NCBI GenBank assembly: GCA_904501925.1
Contig: CAJGCO010000027.1
Coordinates: 1 to 15,635, forward strand
Reading direction: 5' to 3'
DNA: 15,635 nucleotides
Source of the DNA: an uncultured Alphaproteobacteria bacterium
GTDB lineage: Bacteria > Pseudomonadota > Alphaproteobacteria > RF32 > CAG-239
The position numbers and the translations under genes are program-made. Below the pieces are notes generated by a model. It did no database searches. It was not told the origin of the DNA and saw only the letters and a list, made by a program, of their open reading frames with translations. The first letter of the stretch is position 1; each line of letters starts with the position of its first letter. Shown piece after piece: positions 5,915 through 14,472 of this stretch.

Positions 5915-7534
5915 ATGATAGATATAATTAAAACCACCCCATACACAGATCAAAAAATGGGAACAGCCGGACTTCGTAAAAAAACTAAAATAGCTATGCA
6001 ACCAAATTATTTAGAAAACTTTATGCAAAGCATTTTTAATACAATCCCAAATTTAGAGCAAAAATCATTTCTTGTGGGTGGCGATGGCAGATATTTTAAT
6101 AAAATTGCCATTCAAAAAATCATAAAAATAGCAATAGCAAATAATGTAAAAAAATTACTCGTTGCCAAAGATGGTTTAGTTTCAACACCTGCAGGCTCTC
6201 ATATAATATTAAAAAACAACTTAGATGGTGGTTTTGTTTTATCAGCATCACATAACCCTGGTGGAAAAGATGGTGACTTTGGTATAAAATATGCCACATC
6301 ATCAGGTGGCCAATGCCAACCATCAGAAAGCGCTGCCATATATGAACAAACATTAAATATAAACGAATACAAAATTTGTAATTGCCCTGATATAGACTTA
6401 AACAAAATTCAAACATTAAAATACGAAAACACAACAATCGAAGTTATAGATTCACTTGTTGATTATGCAAATCTTATGCAAAATATTTTTGATTTTAATA
6501 AAATAAGAGAACTTTTAACTTCTGATTTCAAATTCATATTTGATGCTATGAATGGTGTTACAGGTCCTTATGCAAAACTTATTTTTGAAGAAATATTAAA
6601 AGCTCCTATCGGCACTGTCATCAACTACATCCCTAAAGAAGATTTCGGTGGACTTCATCCAGACCCAAATCTTATTTATGCAAAACATTTAGTTGATATA
6701 ATGTATTCAGAAACACCAGCTGATTTTGCTGTTGCAAATGATGGTGATGGTGACCGTAATATGATTTTAGGCAAAAGCTTTTTTGTTAGCCCAAGCGACA
6801 GCCTCGCCATTTTAACAGATAATTATCAATTAATTCCAGCTTACAAATCAGGCATTTATGGTGTCGCAAAATCAGCAGCAACATCTCTTGCTGTTAAAAG
6901 AGTAGCAGACCATCTAAACATTGGTTACTATGAAGTACCAACCGGCTGGAAATATTTCATCAACCTTATGGATTCAAATCGCATTAGCTTCTGTGGTGAA
7001 GAAAGTTTCGGTACAGGCGCATCTCACATCAGAGAAAAAGATGGTATCTGGGCAGCATTATTCTGGTTAAGCATCCTTGCACAAACCAAACAATCCGTTA
7101 AAGACATCGCCTTAACACATTGACAAAAATATGGAAGAAGCTACTACCTACGTAATGACTACGAGAACATTCCACAAGAAATAGCTGACAAATTAATGCT
7201 AGACTTAGAAAACGCATTACCATCTTTAATAAACAGCGACTACAATGGTTATATCGTTTCTCAAGCTTATCCATTTATATATAATGATCCAGTTGATAAC
7301 ACCTCAACAAAAAATGGATTAATTATACATTTCACAAATGGTTCAAGAATTGTTTATCGTTTATCAGGTACTGGAACATCTGGCGCAACACTTCGTGTTT
7401 ACATTGAGCGTTATGTAACAGATGATTTATTAGAAGACCCAGAAACAATGTTAAAAGATTTAAGCGACATATCTCGCCAAATAGCTGAAATACCAACTCG
7501 TATAGGTAAAAACATTCCAGATATTATAACATAA
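5915..7534 (+). CDS. pgm: Phosphoglucomutase with one in-frame TGA
   Basis: Alpha-D-phosphohexomutase interconverting glucose 1-phosphate and glucose 6-phosphate, which feeds UDP-glucose, surface polysaccharide and glycogen synthesis. Read through the TGA, the protein is 539 residues, the normal length. Motifs in order: GTAGLRK (16-22), catalytic Ser112 in ASHNPGG, metal loop DGDGDR (276-281), sugar loop GEESFG (361-366), and the phosphate-binding RLSGTGTSGATLRVYIE near the C-terminus. Codon 403 is TGA (7121-7123), at the Trp of the conserved HWxxYGRxYYxRxDYE segment, here H-TGA-QKYGRSYYLRNDYE. Termination there would leave 402 residues without the phosphate-binding domain. The 136 codons after it are intact and well conserved. 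GGGAG precedes the ATG. An annotation pipeline would call this two genes or a pseudogene. Confidence 0.9.
7121..7123 (+). other. In-frame TGA at conserved Trp codon of pgm
   Basis: The TGA is followed by C, the context known to make UGA termination weakest. The frame stays open for 136 more codons with family motifs. Explanations are a very recent TGG-to-TGA mutation, a sequencing error, readthrough, or partial reassignment of UGA to Trp. Confidence 0.9.
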
Positions 7535-7545
7535 AGGCATAACAT

Positions 7546-10182
7546 ATGTTTAGCAAAGATAATGACATAAGACCAGATAAAGTTTTAGAAACACGCTTAT
7601 TATTACTTGTTGCGATGCTAACATTAACAATTTTAAGCATTGGCTTTTTGTTTGCATACCCACAATATTTGCGTCCAATAATTTTATCTGTCTTTGTTTT
7701 TATCATTTCAAGCATTTTCATCACAATCACCATTTTACAATCTGGTGAAAAAGCAATTTTATATGGTGGTCTTGCTAACGAGATTCTTAAAAATCGTAAA
7801 ACTTGCTATATAATATTAGACAACAAATCAAACATTGTCTTGCAAAATGAACTAGCTAAAAATCTTTTACAAAACACCCCCATTTTAGAATTTCTTGATA
7901 AATACATCCTAAAAGATGAAAACAACACCAAGAAATTAAAACAACTAGCCTTATCATCAAAAAACTTAAAAGAAAACACCGTTGAAATACCATTAAAATT
8001 TGATACTAAAACTATTTTCACCGGACAAACTTGGTATAAAATACACCTTCGTCCAATTAGCTTAAATAATAATGATGAAAATATAAATACAAACTCAAAT
8101 GAAAATATATATATGCTATGGAGTATCGAAGATATTACCTCACAAAAAACCATATCTACTATTTTTCAAGAAGAACGCCGTTCTTTTTATAACTTCCTAA
8201 ATTTCCTCCCCATTGGTATATACATATTAAATAATAAAAACAAAATCCAATACATAAACAAAACTCTAAGCCTAATGCTAGGCAAAACAAAAGAAGAGCT
8301 TTTAGGCAATTCTATATCAGATTTTATTTTCAAAAAAAATACTCCCGATGAAAACATAAATAATAACTACACTCAATATTCTGCATACATAAAAAACAAT
8401 AACAACATCTCAGAATGTTTAATAAAAACAGACATATTCAAAGAAGGCGAAGAGCTCCAAACCAGAGGAATTGTTATTAGCCACATTCCAACTGATAACA
8501 CCTTAAAACAAACCTATGAAGAAACTATGTCAGAAATAAATAGTATCTTTAATCTATCACCTTTTGGCATGATGTTACTAGATAAAGATTTAACCATAAA
8601 AAACATCAACCAACGCTTTATGGATACTCTAAACATTCCTTCAAAGTCTCAATTACTAAACAATTATTTAAGTAATTTCCTTGATGATGAAAGTATCAGT
8701 AAAATAAAAAAACAATTAGAACAATATACTTCAGATACATCTACTCTTTCATCAGCATATTTTGATATCAATATCAAAAAACGCAACCTTCACAAAATTC
8801 TTCGTCTTTATGTTTGTCCTTTATTCTCTTCAACCATTCAAACTAAAGAAAACATCAAAGGCATAATCTTATTTAGTATAGATACAACCGAACAAAAAAA
8901 TCTAGAAACACAATTTGCTCAAGCTCAAAAAATGCAAGCAATGGGACAATTAGCTGGCGGCATTGCACACGACTTCAACAACCTCCTAACTGCCATGATT
9001 GGTTTTTGTGATTTATTACTCCAACGCCATGGCCCCAAAGATGCATCTCATTCAGATATTATTCAAATCAAACAAAATGCAAATTGTGCCGCAGAATTAG
9101 TTCGTCAACTACTTCAATTTTCAAGAAAACAACCTCTTCAACCAGAACTACATGACATAACAGACATTCTAGTTAATTATACTCCTTTATTAAAAAGAAC
9201 TGTCGGCAATCAAGTAGAATTAAAATTCCACCATGCACAAAATTTAGATTGCATAAAAGTTGATAAAGTTCAATTCTTGCAAGTAGTATTAAACTTATGC
9301 GTAAATGCCAAAGATGCCATGAACAAAAAAGGCACTTTAACCATCACCACCCAAATGGAAACACTCCTTGAGCCATACCATTTTGGTGCCGAAACAATAG
9401 AAACAGGTTCTTTTGTTCGCATGGATGTAACAGATACCGGTTGTGGTATTCCGCTTGAAAATATATCTCGAATTTTTGAACCATTCTTCTCCACCAAACA
9501 AAACATAGTTGGTTCAGGAACAGGACTTGGCTTAGCCACAGTTTATGGAATTGTTCGCCAAATGGAAGGCTTCATAAAAGTAACATCAACCATTGATGTA
9601 GGAACAACTTTCTCAATATACCTTCCAGCACACTCTAAGAGTTTATTATCTAAAAACTCTGAACAAATAACCTTTAGAACACTTAAAGATAAAAAAGGAA
9701 GAGCAATTCTAACCCCAACAGAAATTCCTAACACTTCTTCACAAAACAGCGATAAAATAATATTAGGTTTAAGCCTTTCAGCCAAAGAAAACTTAAACCA
9801 AACCCCAGAAAACATAGAAAATATTCGCATATTATTTGTTGATGATGAAAATTCCGTTAGAACATTTGCCCTCAAAGCTCTTCGCAAAAAAGGTTACGAT
9901 GTTGTTGGTTGCAATTCTGCAGAAAACGCTCTAGAAGTATTACAAACAGATAAAAATTTCCAACTTCTAATAACAGATATGGTAATGCCAGGCCTAAATG
10001 GTATAGAATTATCTCATCAAGTATTAGAAGAAATCCCTGATATAAAAATAATATTGGCTTCAGGTTATTCTGAAGATATCTTAAAAGGTGAATTTGCTGA
10101 TATTGACAATTTATCATTTATCCCTAAACCTTTTAGCTTAAGCGATTTAACCCAAAAAGTTTACGAGGTATTAAAATCATAA
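7546..10182 (+). CDS. cckA: CckA-type hybrid histidine kinase
   Basis: CckA is the bifunctional kinase/phosphatase that feeds phosphate through ChpT to CtrA and CpdR and so controls the alphaproteobacterial cell cycle. The 878-residue protein has two membrane segments (about 18-37 and 44-64), a long sensory region with what look like three PAS-type repeats (about 75-200, 205-320, 330-450), then the CckA core. That core has phospho-acceptor H475 in GQLAGGIAHDFNNLLTAMIG, N587 in NLCVNAKDAM, D630TGCGIP and GSGTGLGLATVYG. A receiver domain follows with D766/D767, phospho-acceptor D811 (ITDMVMPG) and K861. All catalytic residues are present. It is longer than Caulobacter CckA (about 690), mainly in the PAS region, whose inserts are Asn/Lys-rich. 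AAAGG overlaps the pgm stop, 11 bases separate the genes, and hdaA starts immediately after. Confidence 0.93.
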   Translation: MFSKDNDIRPDKVLETRLLLLVAMLTLTILSIGFLFAYPQYLRPIILSVFVFIISSIFITITILQSGEKAILYGGLANEILKNRKTCYIILDNKSNIVLQNELAKNLLQNTPILEFLDKYILKDENNTKKLKQLALSSKNLKENTVEIPLKFDTKTIFTGQTWYKIHLRPISLNNNDENINTNSNENIYMLWSIEDITSQKTISTIFQEERRSFYNFLNFLPIGIYILNNKNKIQYINKTLSLMLGKTKEELLGNSISDFIFKKNTPDENINNNYTQYSAYIKNNNNISECLIKTDIFKEGEELQTRGIVISHIPTDNTLKQTYEETMSEINSIFNLSPFGMMLLDKDLTIKNINQRFMDTLNIPSKSQLLNNYLSNFLDDESISKIKKQLEQYTSDTSTLSSAYFDINIKKRNLHKILRLYVCPLFSSTIQTKENIKGIILFSIDTTEQKNLETQFAQAQKMQAMGQLAGGIAHDFNNLLTAMIGFCDLLLQRHGPKDASHSDIIQIKQNANCAAELVRQLLQFSRKQPLQPELHDITDILVNYTPLLKRTVGNQVELKFHHAQNLDCIKVDKVQFLQVVLNLCVNAKDAMNKKGTLTITTQMETLLEPYHFGAETIETGSFVRMDVTDTGCGIPLENISRIFEPFFSTKQNIVGSGTGLGLATVYGIVRQMEGFIKVTSTIDVGTTFSIYLPAHSKSLLSKNSEQITFRTLKDKKGRAILTPTEIPNTSSQNSDKIILGLSLSAKENLNQTPENIENIRILFVDDENSVRTFALKALRKKGYDVVGCNSAENALEVLQTDKNFQLLITDMVMPGLNGIELSHQVLEEIPDIKIILASGYSEDILKGEFADIDNLSFIPKPFSLSDLTQKVYEVLKS

Positions 10183-10917
10183 ATGACAGAATACAACAAC
10201 AAAACCGGTCAATATATGTTAAAATTTTCTCCTCAAAATTTCCAAAGAGAAGAAGATTTCATGGTATCATCATGCAATCAAAATGCATATAATGCCATAA
10301 AGATGTGGCCATATTGGCAACACTTTGCCCTAAACATATATGGCGCCAAAAGCTCTGGTAAATCACACCTAGCTCACATTTTTGTTGATACAATATTATC
10401 AAATCTCCCTCGTCCAATTCAAATCCCTATACTATCTGCCCATAGTATAAATATGAAAAATGTAAATAAAATAACCAACGAACATCCATACTTAGTCATA
10501 GAAGATTTAGACTCAAATATAAATGAAGAAGCTTTTTTCCACTTATATAATAATTATAACGTACCTAATCGTTTTATATTATTTACATCAGAACTTCCTC
10601 CATCAAAACTTTCATTAAAATTACCAGATTTGCGCTCAAGACTAAACATTGTCCCAACCGTTGAAATCCTACAACCAGATGATGTAATGCTAACAGCCCT
10701 AATCGCAAAATTATTTAATGACAGACAAATAATCATCTCTCAAGAAATTTTAGATTACATCTTAAAACATACCGAGCGTTCTTTTGAATATATAACCAAA
10801 TTAATTAACGAAATTGATGAAATATCGTGGACATATTCAAGAGCCGTTTCCATACCAATAATAAAAGAAGCAATAAACACTCTTAGTCAAAACCAACAAT
10901 TGGAATTATTTATATGA
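10183..10917 (+). CDS. hdaA: HdaA-type DnaA homologue (regulatory inactivation of DnaA)
   Basis: Hda/HdaA proteins bind the DNA-loaded sliding clamp and stimulate hydrolysis of DnaA-bound ATP, preventing re-initiation. The 244-residue product is a DnaA-type AAA+ module without the DnaA DNA-binding domain IV: Walker A GAKSSGKS (54-61), Walker B VIEDLD (105-110), sensor FTSELPP (134-140), and LRSRL (150-154) with the arginine-finger region. The N-terminus has QYMLKF (10-15), fitting the QxxLxF clamp-binding form at the place where Hda carries its motif. The last six residues, QLELFI, fit the other consensus, QLxLF. The ATG directly follows the cckA stop, with GAGGT upstream. It ends in TGA overlapping the truB ATG; reading that TGA as sense would add 13 residues. 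Confidence 0.85.
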   Translation: MTEYNNKTGQYMLKFSPQNFQREEDFMVSSCNQNAYNAIKMWPYWQHFALNIYGAKSSGKSHLAHIFVDTILSNLPRPIQIPILSAHSINMKNVNKITNEHPYLVIEDLDSNINEEAFFHLYNNYNVPNRFILFTSELPPSKLSLKLPDLRSRLNIVPTVEILQPDDVMLTALIAKLFNDRQIIISQEILDYILKHTERSFEYITKLINEIDEISWTYSRAVSIPIIKEAINTLSQNQQLELFI

Positions 10918-11816
10918 GTTCACACTACAATCAAGACATACATGGTTGGATAATACTAGATAAACCACAAGGTTTAAGCTCAAACCAAGCCCTACGTAAA
11001 ATTCAATATGAACTAAAAGCTAAAAAAGCCGGTCACATCGGAACACTTGATCCATTTGCAACAGGTGTCCTCCCTCTAGCCTTTGGCGAAGCAACCAAAT
11101 TAATTCCATATCTTGAAGGAAATGAAAAAACATACGAATTTAACCTAGAATTTGGCACATCAACCACCACTGGCGATACCGAAGGTGAAATCTATCAAAC
11201 CTCCACAAAAATCCCAACCATTAATGAAATAAAAAAGATTATACCAAATTTTTTAGGCTCAATATCTCAAATACCTCCCAAATATTCAGCCATTCATATT
11301 AATGGTCAAAGAGCATATGACTTAGCTCGTAAAGGTATAGATTTTGAAGTTCCCAAAAGAGAAGTAACCATTAAAAACTTAGAACTAAAAAGCTATAACA
11401 AAGAAACAAAAACCGCATTTTTCAGCGTTACATGTTCCAAAGGCACATACGTAAGAACCTTAGGCGAAGATATAGCAAAATCTTTAGACACTGTTGGTCA
11501 TCTAACCGCCCTAAGACGCATAAAAAATAGCTTTTTTGACATCTCAGATACGATTTTACTGGAAAATTTAAAAAATATGTTGTATACAACTCCCGTGGAA
11601 AACATTGTTCTACCTGTTGAAACTTTTCTGTGCGACATCACGGTTATAGCTTTAACAGATAGCCAATCCATCAAGCTTAAAAATGGACAACCTATTGAAA
11701 ACACACGAAACATTTCGTCAAAAACAATTTGTGCAGCCCAACATGAACACAAGCTTGTAGCCATCGTTGAAGCAAAAGAAAACGCTCTTTTGCCGATTCG
11801 TGTATTTAATCATTAA
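10914..11816 (+). CDS. truB: tRNA pseudouridine(55) synthase
   Basis: TruB converts U55 in the tRNA T-loop to pseudouridine. The 300-residue product has the N-terminal GWIILDKPQGLSS motif and the catalytic GHIGTLDPFATGVLPL segment, with nucleophile D46. KYSAIHINGQRAYDLARKG (about 124-142) and the CSKGTYVRTLGEDI motif near 179 follow, then a PUA-like C-terminal region. It overlaps hdaA by four bases (ATGA) with no strong ribosome-binding site of its own, suggesting translational coupling. In most Alphaproteobacteria truB follows rbfA/infB; here it follows cckA-hdaA, while the downstream order truB-rpsO-pnp is conventional. Confidence 0.96.
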   Translation: MSSHYNQDIHGWIILDKPQGLSSNQALRKIQYELKAKKAGHIGTLDPFATGVLPLAFGEATKLIPYLEGNEKTYEFNLEFGTSTTTGDTEGEIYQTSTKIPTINEIKKIIPNFLGSISQIPPKYSAIHINGQRAYDLARKGIDFEVPKREVTIKNLELKSYNKETKTAFFSVTCSKGTYVRTLGEDIAKSLDTVGHLTALRRIKNSFFDISDTILLENLKNMLYTTPVENIVLPVETFLCDITVIALTDSQSIKLKNGQPIENTRNISSKTICAAQHEHKLVAIVEAKENALLPIRVFNH

Positions 11817-11839
11817 TTTAATTAAAAAAGGAAAAATAG

Positions 11840-12109
11840 ATGTCGATTACAAATGAAAAAAAGCAAGAATTAATTGCTCAATATGGTATTAAAGAAGGCG
11901 ATACAGGTTCTCCTGAAGTACAAATCGCAATTTGGACATACAGAATTAACGCTTTAATTGAACACTTCAATTCACACAAGAAAGACTTACACTCTCGTTT
12001 AGGTTTGATGAAGATGGTTTCTCGTCGTCGTCACTTGCTTGATCACTTGAAGAAAACAAGCGAAGAAAGATATCAAACACTTATTAAAAAATTAGATTTA
12101 CGTAAGTAA
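11840..12109 (+). CDS. rpsO: 30S ribosomal protein S15
   Basis: S15 binds the central domain of 16S rRNA early in 30S assembly and forms a bridge to 50S. The 89-residue product is the exact family length with the signature GDTGSPEVQIAIWTYRI (21-37), HFNSHKKDLHSRLGL and MVSRRRHLLDHL (58-69). AAAAAAGGAAAAA lies upstream of the ATG. It is 23 bases after truB. A strong inverted repeat follows the stop, between rpsO and pnp. Confidence 0.98.
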   Translation: MSITNEKKQELIAQYGIKEGDTGSPEVQIAIWTYRINALIEHFNSHKKDLHSRLGLMKMVSRRRHLLDHLKKTSEERYQTLIKKLDLRK

Positions 12110-12118
12110 GGTTTGAAA

Positions 12119-12150
12119 CAAATAGCGGGGCAATGGGGCTCCGCTATTTG
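12119..12150 (+). promoter_or_regulatory. Perfect inverted repeat in the rpsO-pnp gap
   Basis: CAAATAGCGG and CCGCTATTTG form a 10-pair perfect stem, extendable by two pairs, with an 8-12 base loop. There is no T run after it, so it is unlikely to be a simple terminator. In E. coli a hairpin here is cut by RNase III and mediates PNPase autoregulation; an equivalent role is an inference. A second small repeat, CCTGATAT-A-ATATCAGG, follows at 12158-12174. Confidence 0.6.
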
Positions 12151-12159
12151 CAAAAATCC

Positions 12160-12168
12160 TGATATAAT
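12160..12168 (+). promoter_or_regulatory. Possible extended -10 promoter of pnp
   Basis: TGATATAAT is a perfect extended -10 sequence (TGnTATAAT) about 35 bases before the pnp ATG. No -35 box at the right distance is seen, which extended -10 promoters can do without. It also lies inside the short inverted repeat 12158-12174, so the match could serve structure instead. Confidence 0.4.
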
Positions 12169-12203
12169 ATCAGGTGAGGTTTTATAAAGGAAAGGTAAAA
12201 AAT

Positions 12204-14321
12204 ATGGTCAATTTTAATATATGCCGCAAAGAAATGGAATGGGGCGGCCGCAAACTCGTTTTAGAAACAGGAAAAATCGCAAAACAAGCAACAGGTGCAG
12301 TTTTAGCAAGTTATGGTAACACAGTAGTAATGGCAACTGTTGTTGGCGCAAAAGAAGCAAAAGCAGACCAGGATTTTTTCCCTTTAACTGTTAATTATCA
12401 AGAAAAATATTATGCCACAGGTAAAATCCCAGGTGGTTTTATGAAACGCGAAGGTAAGCCTTCTGAACACGAAGTACTAGTTTCTCGTTTAATTGATAGA
12501 CCAATTCGTCCATTATTCCCAGATGCATTCAAAAACGAAGTACAAATCGTATGTACAACTATTGCACACGACAAAAAAACAGATTCAGACATTTTAGCAA
12601 TGGTAGCAGCATCTGCAGCATTAGCTGTTTCTGGAATTCCATTTTTAGGACCAATTGGTGCAGCAAAAGTTGGTTACATCAACGGACAATACGTATTAAA
12701 CCCAACAGTTGAAGAGATTAAAAATTCTGAACTAGAACTTACAGTTGCTGGTACCAAAGAAGGCGTTTTAATGGTTGAATCAGAAGCACAAGAACTTTCT
12801 GAAGAAACAATGTTAAACGCTGTTATGTTTGGTTTTGACAACTTCCAAGCTGTAATTGATTTAATCAATGAACTAAAAGCAGAAGCTGGTAAAGAACCAT
12901 GGGTTGCACCAGAATTCCCTAAAGAATTTGATGAATTATATGCTCGTGTTGAAAAAGAATTCCGTTCAAAATACGAAGAAGCATTCAACGAAATTGACAA
13001 GCAAAAACGTTCAACACGTCTTGGTGAATTAAAAGCTGAAGTTGAAGCAACTATTGACCCAGAAAACGAAATTGAAGTTCGTTATTCATTAGACGTAACA
13101 GAAAAATTGATGCACTCTGTAATGCGTGAAAAAGTTTTATCAACTGGTTCTCGTATTGACGGCCGTGATACAAAGACTGTTCGTCCAATCACTTGCGAAG
13201 TAAATCTTCTTCCAACCACACATGGTTCTGCATTATTCACTCGTGGTGAAACACAAGCTCTTGTTGTTACAACACTTGGTACAGCAGAAGATTCACAAAT
13301 CATTGATGGTTTAATGGATGAACAACGTCAAGAATTCATGTTAAACTACAACTTCCCTCCATTCTCTGTTGGTGAATGTGGAAGACTTGGCTCTCCTGGT
13401 CGTCGTGAAATTGGTCACGGTAAACTTGCATGGCGTGCAATTCACCCAATGATGCCAAAAGAAAAAACTCAGTTCCCATACACAATCCGTGTAGTATCAG
13501 ACATTATGGAATCAAATGGTTCTTCATCAATGGCAACAGTATGTGGTTCAACACTTGCTCTTATGGATGCCGGCGTTCCATTGAAGAAACCAGTTGCTGG
13601 TATTGCTATGGGCTTAATCAAAGAAGACGATGGTCGTGTTGCAATCTTAACAGACATCCTTGGTGACGAAGATCACCTTGGCGATATGGACTTCAAAGTA
13701 GCCGGAACAAAAGATGGTGTAACAGCTCTCCAAATGGATATCAAAATTACATCTATCACTAAAGAGATTATGAAAAACGCTCTTGCACAAGCACACGAAG
13801 GTCGTATTCATATCTTAGGCGAAATGGCAAAAGCTCTTGCAGAACCACGTCCAGAAGTATCACCAAACGCACCACGTATCATCACAATTAAAATCCCAAC
13901 AGATAAAATTCGTGAAGTAATTGGTACTGGTGGTAAAGTAATTCGTGAAATTATTGAAAAAACAAACACCAAAATTGATATTGACGATGATGGTACAGTA
14001 AATGTTGCAGCTGTTGATAAAAAAGACGCAGAAGCAGCTCTTGAAATCATCAACGGTATCGTTGCTGTTCCAGAAGAAGGTAAGAACTACCATGGTACAA
14101 TTACCAAAATTATGGACTTTGGTGCATTTGTTCGCTTCCTTGGTTCAACTGAAGGTCTTGTTCACATCTCAGAAGTTAAAAACGAGCGCATTGCATCTGT
14201 TTGTGACTTCTACAAAGAAGGTGACAGAATTTGGGTTAAATGCCTAGGCACAGACAATCGTGGTAAAATTAAATTATCTGCAAAACGTGTAAACCAAGAA
14301 ACAGGTGAAGACGTAGAATAA
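12204..14321 (+). CDS. pnp: Polyribonucleotide nucleotidyltransferase (PNPase)
   Basis: PNPase is a trimeric 3'-to-5' phosphorolytic exoribonuclease, a core of RNA decay with RNase E and helicases. The 705-residue product has two RNase PH domains separated by a helical linker: YQEKYYATGKIPGGF and RLIDRPIRPLFP in the first, GSRIDGRDTKTVRPI and the phosphate/catalytic region ILGDEDHLGDMDFKVAGT in the second. A KH domain follows with the IGTGGK loop at 573-578, then an S1 domain (about 626-697, GTITKIMDFGAFVRF). I chose ATG 12204, with AAAGGAAAGG just upstream; a GTG at 12174 would add ten atypical residues. It closes the plus-strand series and ends at a strong terminator. Confidence 0.97.
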   Translation: MVNFNICRKEMEWGGRKLVLETGKIAKQATGAVLASYGNTVVMATVVGAKEAKADQDFFPLTVNYQEKYYATGKIPGGFMKREGKPSEHEVLVSRLIDRPIRPLFPDAFKNEVQIVCTTIAHDKKTDSDILAMVAASAALAVSGIPFLGPIGAAKVGYINGQYVLNPTVEEIKNSELELTVAGTKEGVLMVESEAQELSEETMLNAVMFGFDNFQAVIDLINELKAEAGKEPWVAPEFPKEFDELYARVEKEFRSKYEEAFNEIDKQKRSTRLGELKAEVEATIDPENEIEVRYSLDVTEKLMHSVMREKVLSTGSRIDGRDTKTVRPITCEVNLLPTTHGSALFTRGETQALVVTTLGTAEDSQIIDGLMDEQRQEFMLNYNFPPFSVGECGRLGSPGRREIGHGKLAWRAIHPMMPKEKTQFPYTIRVVSDIMESNGSSSMATVCGSTLALMDAGVPLKKPVAGIAMGLIKEDDGRVAILTDILGDEDHLGDMDFKVAGTKDGVTALQMDIKITSITKEIMKNALAQAHEGRIHILGEMAKALAEPRPEVSPNAPRIITIKIPTDKIREVIGTGGKVIREIIEKTNTKIDIDDDGTVNVAAVDKKDAEAALEIINGIVAVPEEGKNYHGTITKIMDFGAFVRFLGSTEGLVHISEVKNERIASVCDFYKEGDRIWVKCLGTDNRGKIKLSAKRVNQETGEDVE

Positions 14322-14340
14322 TTTATTACACCAAAAACAA

Positions 14341-14371
14341 AAAGACCGGCTAAACAACCGGTCTTTTTTTT
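14341..14371. terminator. Bidirectional rho-independent terminator
   Basis: AAAGACCGG and CCGGTCTTT form a 9-pair stem around an 8-base loop, followed by T on the plus strand; the reverse strand also ends in T-rich sequence (CTTTTTGTTTTT). It serves pnp and, in the other direction, the minus-strand secreted-protein gene. Confidence 0.92.
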
Positions 14372-14388
14372 ATATTAAAATTAATCAG

Positions 14389-14472
14389 CTACCGTATAGC
14401 ATCATTTTTTTGACATATTGCACCTGTACAATCTCCACAATCCCGAACACCATTTTCCCAAACATTATTTAA
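14389..14472 (-). pseudogene. In-frame coding-like continuation after a TAA
   Basis: After the TAA of the adjacent secreted-protein gene the same frame stays open for 27 codons to a TAG. It encodes a Cys-containing tail with NGVRDCGDCTGAICQ and the Trp-containing VWENG, much like the Cys-rich end of the protein before the stop. It may be the lost C-terminus after a nonsense mutation; a chance open frame of this length in AT-rich DNA is also possible. Confidence 0.35.

Noticed and set aside
7121..7123. Selenocysteine at the pgm TGA
   Set aside because: Homologues have Trp here, not Cys, and no bacterial SECIS-like hairpin is evident directly after the codon.
5915..7534. Two separate genes (5915-7123 and 7196-7534)
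   Set aside because: Both parts are in the same frame and together make one normal-length phosphoglucomutase; the ATG at 7196 lies within the conserved sequence, has no good ribosome-binding site, and starts after the HWxxYGR motif.
14411..14429. TTGACA and TACAAT as a plus-strand promoter
   Set aside because: The spacer is only about 11 bases, and the stretch lies between convergent genes with no plus-strand gene after it.
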